A stretch of 64,000 nucleotides of DNA. It comes from Nemertoderma westbladi. Its lineage: Eukaryota; Xenacoelomorpha; Nemertodermatida; Nemertodermatidae. The stretch is from assembly GCA_032718475.1 (NCBI GenBank), contig JAUCBJ010008852.1:28720-92719 (forward strand), read 5' to 3'. Position numbers and translations under genes: made by a program. Under the pieces are notes generated by a model. The model was not told where the DNA came from. It worked only from the letters and a program-made list of their open reading frames with translations, and made no database searches. The stretch's first letter is position 1, and each line of letters begins with the position of its first letter. Below, in pieces: positions 33,616 to 44,868 of this stretch.

Positions 33616-34380
33616 CCGCGCGTCCGCATTGGCTACCAAGATTGAGGTATCGGCCATATTGTGCAGAATGGGTCGCCTTAGTGTCGATCTGCTTCCGCGA
33701 ACACACATTATTACTGAACGTAATAAAGCAAAGCTGATTTTGCGGCGAAGCCACTGAATTGCTTCATTGTAGCTGATCTCTCTCTTCACTGCTAACAAAT
33801 CAGCGAGACGTTTAGTGAAGATATGTGCACTCCAACCCATTCCTCCAGTAGCCGCTAGAATGAAGGGATAGAACGTTGACATTTCTACATCCCGAACTCT
33901 TTCTTCATATTGGGCCCTCTTTCGGTTCTCGTGATGGGTATAAGCTCTATCGACGCCCAAAGAGGAATTGGACGGTGCTAGGGGGTTAAATACAGAAACA
34001 TCAATCAACAGTTTCTCATAACGACCTCCCCAGAAACCACTGACAGATACATCTAACCGAGCACCCTCATCCCTTGTGGTTGTGGAGCGATGGAATGTTT
34101 CCCCAGTGATTGGTTGGAGTACAGGCTCGATTGAAATGTCATGAGCAACCTCGGTTAATGTGTTGGCGATGAAATCTCTGATTTCATTGTGACGGACTGA
34201 CGGAAATCCACCTGTGGGGCACGATAAAACGTGGTTTACTGTGAACCGCGCCCCACAGGCACATTCCGCTGGTGTCGCCTGCAACTGCCATCTGAACCTA
34301 AGCTGGATCGCATCCCTGAACTCTGACTTTGTGAGGTGATAGTTGTGCTGGGTTGATGGTCTGGTGTTGAGCCTTCTGTG
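33607..34380 (-). pseudogene. C-terminal Cys-rich and nuclease-like domain of the retroelement
   Basis: The continuation of the element polyprotein in a different frame. The reading frame enters near 34380 (LTKSEFRDAIQLRFRW) and runs to a stop at 33607-33609. It shows a zinc-finger-like CACGARFTVNHVLSCP patch, then RLDVSVSGFWGGRYEKLLID, which resembles a PD-(D/E)xK nuclease fold (Asp, then Asp about 15 residues later in a DVSVFNP context). A Gly-rich ATGGMGWSA block and a basic C-terminus follow. The stop codon is supplied by the flanking minisatellite, not by the element. The nuclease role is inferred from motif spacing only. Confidence 0.65.
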
Positions 34381-36037
34381 AAGATAAGATTCGTAGTTGT
34401 TCCTGAACTGGGGATATTGCGACCTGTATACTTTGTATTTCTTCTGCGACCCTTATGTTTTGCTCCGATTTGATAGCTTTGGATGCTTCTTTCTGTTTTT
34501 CCCTGACATCGGCCATTGTATCTGTTGGAAGTCGCTCCATCAATGGCTCACTGATGGCTCTTGAGTTATTGTATTCCTTACTAAGATCTGATGGAATGGG
34601 TATGCCTAGTCCTCCCAATCTTGTTGGCAGCGCTATTAGTTTCTGTTCGGTTTCAGATAAGTTTACTCTGTTCCCCAGTTTCATTAGGAAAGTCTTAACT
34701 GCCTCGTCGAGTGGTGCCAATAGCAGCTCGATATTGGGGATTACCCGACAAATGAACCGCCACTTCGCAGAGAGTCCAAACGAAAGACAGGTAAATGCAC
34801 AATGCGGGTCAATGTCTGCGATCGGACTCAATCGCTCCACCTGTTGAACAAAAGACTCGACCTTATCAAGAACAAACTGCCGAATGGAATCGTCACTACC
34901 AACTGCACCGCCCAGGATCCTATGACCACCTGCAGATATCTGCACATTGGTTCCTGCAAACAGCATCCTCGCCTCTTCTAATAACTCGGGTTTTACTATT
35001 AACCAAGTTTTTGAGGCATTTGGAAAATACCCGTATTTAGGTCCCCATTCGACCAATTCTCCCCAATATTTTCTTAGTTGTTTTAGACGACTGCTAGCAT
35101 TGGCGTCATCAGCAAACCACTTCTGGGAAGTGGTGGTTACGGCGCCGAGACTATCAATGAGGGGAGTTATGCACAGTCCATATCCGGGCATTGCCACTGG
35201 ACATCCCTGAGTCATTCCTTCAGATGACATGATATATTCTCCATCTATAAACAATTTGGATGGTTTTTTATAGTAGTTAAGCATTGTCTTGTGCAAAGAG
35301 GGGCATATGTAATATATGTTATTTAGTGCAACATGTCTGTTCATTGCGTTAAATGCATTGGATGCATCGATCATCAATAGACCTTCACTGGTGTCAGACT
35401 TGAAATCATCCACCAAGCAGTGTATGGCAGCCTCAACCCCGGATTTTTGACCCAGACATAGCTGGTTTGTTCCCCCAATTTCCTGTAAATCACCTTGAAC
35501 ACAGTAAATAATTGCCTTTCCAACAATCCTTCTAACCACTTCACCAATCCCGATTGGCCTGACCCCTGGGCATTTGTCCAAAGCCAAGAGACGTGATGCT
35601 AAAAGAGGTTCAAGTGAGTCGTTTTCAAGCGACTCCTGCGCTACTCGTTTGGCCAACTGTGCTATGCTCATGCATAGTTCGGTGGACTGCCTGCGAAATT
35701 TCGTCATTATGTGCTTGTACCCATCTACGTCTAACCCCGAGGGACCTGCTGCAGAGCCGTGGATATTTAAGATAGATCTGAGGATAAGTTGTTCATCAAC
35801 TGCTTCAAAAATCACGTCATGATGGATTGGGGTATTTGGGCGAGGTTCCTGTAGTAACACTGAAACGTCGACTTCACCTGGGTTAGGATGCTTTTCCAAA
35901 ACTGCTGCACGTACAGGCTTCTTTGTCTCATTACCTAACGCGTCTGTCTCAATATAAGAGTCATTGATATTCAAAACCTTACCCCTTGAGTTTTCATCTA
36001 GTAGGCGAACGGCCGCTGAGGTGTTGCCGGTTAACAT
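34298..36037 (-). pseudogene. Reverse transcriptase domain of the retroelement
   Basis: Open for 579 codons from 36037 down to 34298. Visible motifs in order: GSAAGPSGLDVDGYKH (about residues 94-108), LALDKCPGVRPIGIGEVVRR (151-170), polymerase motif A in LLMIDASNAFNAMNR (220-234), motif B in SSEGMTQGCPVAM (271-283), and motif C in KWFADDANA (306-314). The catalytic aspartates are present, so the RT itself looks intact. The frame is lost at its C-terminal end by a shift near 34370-34390. Upstream it is interrupted by the 185-bp duplication, which is not a multiple of three, so the true N-terminus lies on the far side near 36363. Confidence 0.8.
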
Positions 36038-36230
36038 ATAGCGAATGAAACGTCGACTTCACCTGGGTTAGGATGCTTTTCCAAAAGTGCTGCACGTACA
36101 GGCTTCTTTGTCTCATTACCTAACGCGTCTGTCTCAATATAAGAGTCATTGATATTCAAAACCTTACCCCTTGAGTTTTCATCTAGTAGGCGAACGGCCG
36201 CTGAGGTGTTGCCGGTTAACATATAGCGAA
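35861..36230. repeat. 185-bp tandem duplication inside the retroelement
   Basis: Bases 35861-36045 (starting TGAAACGTCGACTTCACC) recur at 36046-36230 with only a couple of differences, for example CAAAACTGCTG against CAAAAGTGCTG. The length leaves remainder 2 on division by three, so the copy shifts the reading frame and disables the element protein. Confidence 0.9.
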
Positions 36231-36424
36231 TGAAAACCTTGTTTAGGTCTCCAGATCCAACTGTAGGGCGGGATTTATTTAGTTGGTGTTGAATAGCTCT
36301 ACCTTCTTTCAGAAACTCAGCAAAATCGGCTTGTTTCCATAGTAGCAGTCTTCGTTGTAGCACTAACCGGTGGGTATCTGTGGTAGAACTGCGGCAAGGC
36401 TTTTGGAGGAGGAGAGCAGGAAAA

Positions 36425-37030
36425 AAGTTGTTATAAAAAGTTATAAGTTGTATAAGTGGACTATAAAGTTGTGTAAGTGGACTATAAAGTTGTAAAAGTG
36501 AATTATAAAGTTGTGTAAGTGGACTATAAAGTTGTGTAAGTGGACTATAAAGTTGTGTAAGTGGACTATAAGTTGTATAAGTGAACTATAAGTTGTATAA
36601 GTGGACTATAAAGTTGTGTAAGTGTACTATAAAGTTGTGTAAGTGGACTATAAAGTTGTGTAAGTGGACTATAAAGTTGTGTAAGTGGACTATAAAGTTG
36701 TGTAAGTGGACTATAAAGTTGTGTAAGTGGACTATAAAGTTGTGTAAGTGGACTATAAGTTGTATAAGTGAACTATAAGTTGTATAAGTGGACTATAAAG
36801 TTGTGTAAGTGGACTATAAAGTTGTGTAAGTGGACTATAAAGTTGTGTAAGTGTACTATAAAGTTGTGTAAGTGTACTATAAAGTTGTGTAAGTGGACTA
36901 TAAAGTTGTGTAAGTGTACTATAAAGTTGTGTAAGTAAACTATAAGTTGTATAAGTGGACTATAAAGTTGTGTAATTGGACTATAAAGTTAAGTGGACTA
37001 TAAAGTGTGTGAGCGGAATATTACGTTGTG
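36425..37030. repeat. 21-bp minisatellite, right arm
   Basis: Regular units AGTTGTGTAAGTGGACTATA, alternating with 19-bp AGTTGTATAAGTGGACTAT forms. Because 21 is seven codons, one frame reads as a heptad repeat CKWTIKL for over 60 residues; this is a by-product. The last units decay near 36990-37030 (GTGTGAGCGG). Confidence 0.92.
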
Positions 37031-37495
37031 CAAGACGACTATAAAGAATATGCAAACAGGTTATGAAGGTGTGCAGAGTGATACTTACTTACTGCTCTTT
37101 GGGGCCGTTTCCATGGTTGCGGATAGGGATGATACATCGCCGCGCCCTAATTGTGATTTTAATTTGTCTGCTTATACGAGTGTTTATTACATTAGACGGG
37201 AGGCAGTTTGTTTGGTTGATGCAAGTCATTCTTGGTTTGCATCTTACAATCCCAATTGGAGTCTGTGTGATACATACTGGTTACGGCGGCGGCGACAGAA
37301 TCCATATACTGATAGGTCAGCCTCGGGCCCGCTCAGTATACGTGCAGGTTGGGGGTGCCGGCGGTACGCAAGTACACACCACCTTCATGCCATCTGGTCC
37401 GGGTATGGTCATTACGGTCTTGTGTTATAGAGAACGCTCAAGTTGACCACCACTGCTGTAATGCAGGACAAAGATGGGAGGGGGGGGGGGGGGGG
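37031..37495. other. Unidentified GC-richer intronic block ending in a G run
   Basis: About 400 bp that is clearly less AT-rich than its surroundings. It stays open in two overlapping plus frames: 127 codons from 37063, and a second up to 37430. One frame reads with a hydrophobic stretch (LIVILICLLIRVFITL). I recognise no family, and the two frames compete, so I do not call a gene. A run of 16 G closes the block at 37480-37495. It may be an old mobile-element fragment or a retained piece of a foreign gene. Confidence 0.35.
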
Positions 37496-37646
37496 CTCTG
37501 ATTTGTTTATCTTAATTGATTAATTGCGGGGTATTATCGAGTTATAATAATGTACTTAACATATTATATTCAAATGAAATTTAATTTAAAATCATTAAAT
37601 AAATTTATAAAATCTAAAATTACTATGTATGTTTCGTCCCCACTAG

Positions 37647-37766
37647 ATAGAGGCTTCGCAAATATAACCTGCAATGGCGACGTATTTGTTAAAGACTATG
37701 GAAAAGAAGGAATTATTAAATGTTATTACTCCGGTTACCCGTCACCAATAGTGGAAATATATAAAG
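37647..37766 (+). CDS. Exon: first half of Ig-like domain 4, VEGFR/PDGFR-like receptor
   Basis: Acceptor GTCCCCACTAG ends at 37646 and donor AAAG|GTCAGT starts at 37767; phase 1 in, phase 1 out. It encodes DRGFANITCNGDVFVKDYGK, then EGIIKCYYSGYPSPIVEIYK. The I-x-K-C-x-Y-S-G-Y-P-x-P segment is a standard Ig B-to-C strand region, and its phase fits the preceding exon. This is the last exon of the gene that I can recognise. No partner half-domain, transmembrane or kinase exon follows before the BEL/Pao element or between it and the channel gene. Confidence 0.7.
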
Positions 37767-39435
37767 GTCAGTGGGATGTAGGTTTGCTCTACAGTAGATA
37801 CCACCATAGTTAGAGTGCACAACTCAATAAATGTGTAATTATTCAATTAATTGCAAATAATTGAAATCCGCCAATGAAACAATAGATAAGAGTGATTACT
37901 CAATATGCAAACTACGTGAATTCATAATTGAATTTTCTAATAATAAGTCACTCAAATTTAAATAAATAAAATTAATAATACATTTTGTATAAGTAATAAT
38001 TAAACAGGAATTTAAAAGAACAATACTTACAATTGCTATTGAATTGTTTTAAATTGTTTATGAAATATTATCAATAATAACATTGCGAATCCTATTTTTA
38101 TCAATAACAACAATTATTATTATATCTGCACATTTTCATCAGCAATATTTTTTTAATGTTACAATTAATTTTGGATTAAAATAATACATTATCACAATTA
38201 ACTTGGTAGATAAATTTTTGCAAAGCAATTATACTGTATTATAATCAGCGGCTTTTATTCGCACAACAAATTACTCGGGGCGTCTATCTCAATTAAAACA
38301 AAAAAAACTGAATCAATCATAAAAATTACAAAAATCAAACGTTCATACAAAATTAAATAGCACTTTTGACAAACAATTAATCATATTGATGCGCATGTTT
38401 ATACAACGTGGGTATACTGCAGTGGCTGGTTTAGCCAATTTAGTTTCCAGTTTTTAATGGTGATGAAATTCGTTTTAAACAAAAAAGAAAATGGAAAAAT
38501 AGATTCAAACTAATGTGGAAAATAAAAAAGTTTAAAAATTAAAGTAGGAAATGCCATATTAAGTGATCGCAGATTGCTGCTTTATTCAAATTCATTACTC
38601 AATCCCGATGATACCTAATTGAGTACAACCGGCCCCTCCCAGGTTTATTTTATTACATTAAAGTAATTATGTTTTTACTATTGTTTGATATCTTTATTTC
38701 CTAGGTCAGTAGGTAGCATATAGTCTACCGACATTAGTTTGTGGAAACTCTTTCTCCGTTTGCTTATGTTTAAAACAATTTTCTTCACCAATAAATTAAA
38801 TTGGCTTAAATCCGCCATCGTAAGGTACGGATTTATATTTACAATAATATCAAAATTGTTTAATATTTTGTAAATATAATTTTATCGATGAAAAAGAATG
38901 TTAAAAACACCCGAAGTTATATTAATTAAAGATTGTAGAAAATAAAAATATTTGTTGTGGAAATTTAAATCGTTTTATATCAAGAATGATATATTTATTT
39001 AATTTCTCTATACAATAAAAATTACGTGAATTTATTAATGCGCTATGGGCATTGTTAGCTGTGAACTACTTACGAAATGTATCAGTTTATATACAGTATC
39101 AGACCCTATCTGCCAAATCATTGGTGTTATACAAGGCGATAAACGAAGTTAGGAAAATTCGCCCCCGAACACCCCCCCCCCCCCCCCCGGACAGTTCCCC
39201 CCGGACACTTCCCCCCCAGTTAATCTAATCCAGTTGTATCTAGTCAAATTTTTTCAAAATTATAAAAGAAACATTTTTATAGTCAAATTTTGTTTGTTTT
39301 TCATTTAATTGGGGGCTGCCGCCCCCAAACCCCAGCATTTCCCTGAGTGCCCGTGGTGAAAGACTTTGAGACCGTTTTGAAATAATCAATTCATGTTTGT
39401 ATCATAAGATAATAAATTGACTAAGCCTAAAGTAG
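37767..39435 (+). other. AT-rich intron or intergenic sequence
   Basis: 1.67 kb of very AT-rich sequence with no convincing exon. It contains a run of 17 C at 39172-39188 and a CCCC-rich stretch up to about 39225. The left target-site duplication of the BEL/Pao element follows at once. Confidence 0.6.
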
Positions 39436-39440
39436 GAGCT
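39436..39440. repeat. Left target-site duplication GAGCT
   Basis: GAGCT immediately precedes the 5' LTR and recurs immediately after the 3' LTR, at 56736-56740. Five bases is typical for BEL/Pao integrases. Confidence 0.9.
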
Positions 39441-40603
39441 TGTAAAAGCTTTTGTGGGATAACTGATTCGTTTGCCTTGTTAACCAGTTCCCCCCCAGGC
39501 GCTGAATACTCTAAAAGGGGATCTATAACTCGAATAGCACAAGTTACCGGCTGATTGGCTGATTCGCTGTGCGAAGGGATCTGGGCTACGTTTGATTGTC
39601 CAACCAGCTTGGGAAAGTATCTGCCAATAGGATTTGAGTTGATTTTGATTTCGACCTATCACAGATCTACTGAACTGAATTTCCTATCTGTATGCTCTTT
39701 CTCTGTGTTGGGTGGAAGCCTTTGTAAATAAGGTTATTCTTATCAGTTTTCAGTGTTGTTGGTCTTTCTTTCCTAAGCCAGGAGAGAACGGCTTGTAAAT
39801 ATTTTGTGCTTTTCTGTTTTAGTCCAACACTAGTAGGCTTAATTATAAAGGGCATATATCCGTTATCAAACCAACACTTAATATCAAACTAATGAACTTA
39901 ACACACACGGAATCACTGTGCATACTTATATATTGTTATACTGCTATTTACTGTCAGTTCTTCATAATATGGTTGATGAATTATTATATTTGGAATAACG
40001 ATAAATAACCCCGAAACCCAATATTCTTGATATACCGAAGGTAAGAGAGAAAGGTTACATATAACGATTGTGACTTATGTTAAAGTGGTTTGAAGTGAAT
40101 CTAATGTTATTTGATAGACCCTACATGAGTCAGTCCGTGTTCCTTTTATATATAACTAAAATCAGTGAAGATCGGCAGATCAGTGTGCAGTATTGTGCAG
40201 CATTGTGTATGAGTGAGCCTGATAACGAAGCATTTCCTAAAGAATGCGCCATATATGTGAATTATAACTAAGCCATATCGTTGTGAGTAGTTTAAGTCAT
40301 AACTCTGTTTATATAGATAGAGCGCCACGTCCTAAAGGAACTGTTAATATTTCCCGAAGGTGAATAATATTGTCAGAGATTATATAATACTGTCAGTCGA
40401 ATAATACATTAGGCTTACATAGCAATAAAATTAAGCCGTCGAACCCAATCTCCCGGGTATATCCAGCGGGTGAATGATCGTGCACAGATTGGTTTCGACT
40501 AGTGTAGTGAATTAAATACTTGTCATAGACTAAATGTGATTTATTATCTAGAAGACATCCTAATTTGGCGGGTTAAACTGCCAAAGGTCTAAAAGCGCGA
40601 ACA
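39441..40603 (+). repeat. 5' LTR of the BEL/Pao element
   Basis: 1163 bp, TG...CA ends. It differs from the 3' LTR by three substitutions that I could see (near 39544, 39937 and 40472) and one inserted A (near 39969). A TTATATAATA stretch near 40381 could serve as a promoter TATA. I could not recognise a primer-binding site directly after the LTR (sequence ATAACGGATATAGC). Confidence 0.93.
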
Positions 40604-42856
40604 ATAACGGATATAGCTTCTTTATTGCAGTAAGCAATAAAGTTGAAAGTACCGGTCAACCGGTAAACCTGAACGGTACTTCAGTAGGTCAGTAGGCCCA
40701 ACCGCCAGAACCGGTACTGCCGTAGGTCCGTAGGTCCAACTGCCAGAACCGGTACTTCTGTAGGTCCGTAGGCCCAACTGTCCTAACCGGTACTTCCGTA
40801 TAAGTACATTAGTATTATTCGATTTGATTGTTGCATACCGGTAGGCTGTTTAAGAGATTAGGGACTGTACACCCCTTGTTTCTTTTGGAGCTTACTTATT
40901 TCTGTCAGTTTTATTTTATTTGTAGGCCAGTATTGAACAGAAGGCGTGTAAGCCTGATCAGATTGTGCAGACAATTTGTAGGCTGAGCTGTTGTCTGATT
41001 GCTGTTAGGTCTGAACGGATTGCAGTGTGTGTAGATCACCTGTCCGATAAAGAACGGTTAGGAAGTAGGGGCAGCCAATGCTGTAAGGTAAACCCCCAAC
41101 TAAAGAATAAGTCGTACTACTGGGTTAGAACGCATACTACCTAATCATTTCGGAGTCTGCATGTCCTGTAGTTTATTTAGGCTTGAGAGTAGTCTGCCAT
41201 CGTTTAGTCTGTACTTTGATTGTGTAAGTCTGTACGGGTAGCGTATAATATTTATTTAGATAATTTGTAGGCTGGATAGTTGTCTGGCTGTTATTAGGTC
41301 TGAACGGATTGTAGTGTGTGTAGAGCCCTTGTCCGATAAAGAACGGTTAGGAAGTAGGGGCAGCCAATGCTGTAAGGTAAACCCCCAACTAAAGAATAAG
41401 TCGTACTACTGGGTTAGAACGCATACTACCTAATCATTTCGGAGTCTGCATATACCGTAGTTTGTTTAGGCTTGATGGTAGTCTGTCAGTATTTGGTCTG
41501 CATTTTGTTTGAGTAGTTTGTACGCGTAGCGTAATATTTATTATTCAGAGTTTATGCGATTATTCGCAACATTCATTCCCCAAGTTTGTTCCTACAGTAA
41601 TTGTGTTTGTTATACATACCGCTATAGTTAAATTAACCCCGGTACTACACGGGCTGCTTGGCGTAGGTAAAGACTGGTGAGTTGTGCATCGGTCACTCCA
41701 GCAGATGCCGTGGTTCTTTTAGCTGTTCAAGTATTTTTAACTACTGATTATCTGATTGTACAAGTACTCGTACCTAATTTAGGGTTTAGTGTACAGTGCT
41801 TTCCGAAAGTAATTAGTGTAGGCATTATATTTGTGTTGTAAACTGGTTGATAGGCACGTTCGATTAGCTCTATTAACTTCTAGGTAGGGACACTCCGTGA
41901 TACATAACGTAGTACCTATAGCGATACGGCTATAGGTCGTCAGGCGGTAGTATTTTCCTATCTGGACAACGCAGTGTATCTACTACTACTTATTATTTTC
42001 AAATACCGTAGTACCCTGTCCGTTGTAATTACCAGATTTCTAACCCTTTGTTAGGCTGGTTTGTAGACTTCTTGTAAAATTACCCTGAAAATTCGTATTT
42101 TGTGTTTTTTGTAAATTTTTGTGTTTATTTAGAGATTGTAATCTCACCCGAATTGTAAGTAATTTGTAGTATTAAGTAACTTAGGTAAATTAGTATTATT
42201 TGTTTTAGTGTCCTATAAGTAACACTTCACTGAAAGCGTACCGCTTTGTGTAGTGATTACCCCCAGAAATAATAACATTTATTTCAAACATTGACAAAAC
42301 CCATTAAAACGGGTATATATATATTATAAATCAAATCTAACGATTTATAAATCGTAGGCCTACCATACAACCATTAGGTCTCAATATCAGTTGGACTACT
42401 GCTCAAATAACGGTAATAAAGTAAGTAAAGTAACAAAGTAACCCTAAAATTCAGAAATTCAATTATTTAAAATAATTGATATACCGGTATTTACGATAGG
42501 CCTATTATCTTCATTTCTATAAATTTAGGCTGAAACTATACCGGTACTTGTAATTAATTCTATTCCAGAATTATAATTATATACTACAAAACTGTAAGCT
42601 GTATACCGGTATTCCCGATAGGCCTATTATATATTTATATATATTTGTGCTAAAATTATACCGGTATTCTGTGATAAACCTAGTCTGTAATAATAGTTAT
42701 ATATACTATAAGCATACCGGTATTCTAATATATTATATATCACGCTACACTGAGTAGCAGTACCGGTAATTAATTACTAGGCTATCAGTTAATACTGAGT
42801 TACTAGACTTGCTCAGACTGTAATACAGCAGTAGACATTCAACTGTATACATAAAC
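40604..42856 (+). other. Untranslated leader of the BEL/Pao element
   Basis: 2.25 kb without a long open frame. It holds repeated ACCGGTAC-containing units of about 54 bp at roughly 40650-40800, a 289-bp tandem duplication (listed separately), and several ATACCGGTATTC...GATAGGCCTATTAT motifs at 42480-42770. The gag start codon follows at 42857. Confidence 0.75.
40966..41543. repeat. 289-bp tandem duplication in the leader
   Basis: The segment around GTCCGATAAAGAACGGTTAG at 41042 recurs at 41331, an offset of 289 bp. About 140 bases in the middle are identical, and the edges of the two copies are diverged. It carries no open frame. Confidence 0.85.
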
Positions 42857-44868
42857 ATGTCTGATACTAAGCAGAACCTGTCAGACAGTTTATTAGATGT
42901 AACTATCTGCGACTCAGATAGAGGCGTAGAACCTTCTAGTCGTAAGTTCAGTTCACCTCCCACTGTGAGGAAAGTCATCCCTCCAGTAGTAATAAAAGAA
43001 CCTAGGCTGGTCCAACATCGTAGGTCTATCATAGGCACTCGAGCTCAGGTCAAGCGGGACCAAGAAGCAGCGGAACAGCAACAACCCGCGAGACAAGAAC
43101 TTACTTCTCAACGGCCCAACAGCTCCAGTAGTGAGGATACTGTAGAACTGACACCAGAACGCGGAGCAAAGATGATGGATGCGGTTTATTCGGATCCCCT
43201 TCTCATCCTTCCTGCAGCCGTACTCACTAGGTTATTGATCGCTGTGGAAGAACACCAGATCGATTGGGCGAGAAGCCAGCGTTCAACTAGAGATAGTTAT
43301 GCTGGATACACAAGGGAAGAACTGAAGTCCATGGTCGAGTCGCAATGGAACTTCCCCGGACCCGGACTCCCGTTTGATTTATCAGAAGCTGCCTGGGAAG
43401 ACATACACCGGATGGGAGTAGCCAAGGAAACCATCGATCCCGCTGTGTGGAAGAGGTCCGCAGCCGGATACGCACAGGGATTCTTCAGCTCTATGGAGCG
43501 AGTAAAAGGACAACTGTTTCAACAACCACAAGGACCTCAAGAGCAGGGACAACTGCTTTATCAAGTGAGAGAAAGAATTCTACGAATCAGGCTAATATTA
43601 TCGGCCTTTGAGGAGGCTTCTAAACGAAGGCAAGACACGTCGTTGCAAGTTGCCGTAAAGACTTGGTTTCAAAGGGTGAGTCTCCAGGTTCAAGGAACAG
43701 CTCAGTGGAAAGCTCAGCTGGAGGAGCGCTCAACCCATGGAGAATCAACAGACGCTACTTTTTCCCAAGTGGAAAGTGAAGCGACGGCAGAGAAACCGCA
43801 TAAGAGGGATGCCATTGACATCTATCTGTCAGACTATCAACGTTTTTTAGGTGATGACGAGTTGAGGAGAAGGTTAGAGGGACTTAGCCCTAATAGTGAA
43901 GGAACCAAGCTTGTGTTGGATGCCATCGATGTGGAAATGAGGGCTGCGAATCAGGCTAAATTTGATGAACAACTCCGCATCACACGAGTCCAGGAAGAAC
44001 AAGTAAAGAAAAAAAGTATAGAAGACAGAAAAGCAGCGGCAGTAGCAGCAGCAGTGGCAGCTGCAGAAGCAGAAACAAAAGCGGCAGCGGCAGTGGCAGC
44101 AGCAGAGGCAAAAGCGGCAGTAGCAGCAGCAAAGGCAGCGGCCGAAGCGGAAGGACGCAAGCGGGAGGCAGTGGCAGAAGCCGAACGGAGAGCGACTGAA
44201 GAAACCACCCAATTAGAATTGGAAAACATTCAGGAGAATCAAGACTGCATAAATAAACAGTTAACAGCTAGTAATATGCAGATGATGAATCGATCTACTC
44301 CCAAAAGACAGGGATATACATCATCTGAGGAAGGCGATACCACCGATACTGAAGGCAAGGGAAATAGATCTCGTCTAAGTAGACGTAAAAGAACATTCCA
44401 CCGTCAGAAATTGCCTGATTTGCCTCCAGCTGTTAGAAGGCAACTAAATAACACCAACTTAGGTAGTACAGAGCCCACAGACCAAATAATTAAAATAGAA
44501 AGACTCCCTACTATAGTAGATGAGCCTGAAATAATTAGGCCTGTTCTTGAAATCACCCCTTCTGTGATAGATACACCTGTGCTCCCTGAAACTACCTCTA
44601 AATTCCCTCTGCATAGCACTAAGCTACCTGTGCCCCGTAGAACTGCCCAGGAGACAGTTCAGGTCCTGGACCCCGAGCGAAATATTCCTGATTTGTCGCC
44701 CGTTGTCCCTCGTCCGCTCGCTGCAACATTGGCGACTCCCGCTTCGGCGGTCGAATGGGTGGACGAGAGACGGCGGGGGATGGATCTCCTGCTCGGGCAG
44801 ATGCAGGAGACTGTCCAGCAATTCAAGGGCACACGTTCGTGGGGCCTTCGCGCAGCACGAGGCCCAGT
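42857..44868 (+). CDS. gag: BEL/Pao gag, N-terminal part (broken by insertion)
   Basis: ATG at 42857 opens a frame whose element-derived part is about 670 codons. The protein starts MSDTKQNLSDSLLDVTICD. It has an Arg/Gln-rich region, a helical middle with an FSSMERVKGQL context, and a long Ala/Glu-rich coiled coil at about residues 375-440 (KAAAEAEGRKREAVAEAERR). A Ser/Pro-rich and basic tail follows (SRLSRRKRTFHRQK). It likely forms an N-terminal extension of the capsid polyprotein. The frame runs on to 45019 through inserted DNA, but the native sequence stops at 44868. The codon phase at the breakpoint equals that of the pol frame at 46410, so both were one frame before the insertion. Confidence 0.8.

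Larger units (their letters stand above)
33616..36424 (-). mobile_element. Retroelement with reverse transcriptase and nuclease-like domain, inserted in minisatellite
   Basis: A minus-strand retroelement of about 2.8 kb flanked on both sides by the same 21-bp array. It carries the two pseudogene blocks listed next, separated by a frameshift, and a 185-bp internal tandem duplication near its 5' end. There are no LTRs. It has essentially no 3' untranslated region: the last element codons run directly into the array. The protein type (RT core with GVRPIG and ADD motifs, then a Cys-rich patch and a D-x-x-V-x-x-F nuclease-like region) recurs in aquatic invertebrate genomes, but I do not place its clade. 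Confidence 0.8.

Noticed and set aside
36581-36778. Heptad repeat protein CKWTIKL
   Set aside because: The 21-bp minisatellite is exactly seven codons; there is no start context and no flanking coding sequence.
37131-37290. Possible Pmp3/UPF0057-type small membrane protein
   Set aside because: A hydrophobic stretch and a G...H spacing gave a faint resemblance, but the characteristic double-proline segment is missing and a second frame is equally open.
43874-44229. Minus-strand Cys/Ala-rich frames inside gag
   Set aside because: They are antisense readings of the Ala/Glu-rich coiled-coil region of gag.
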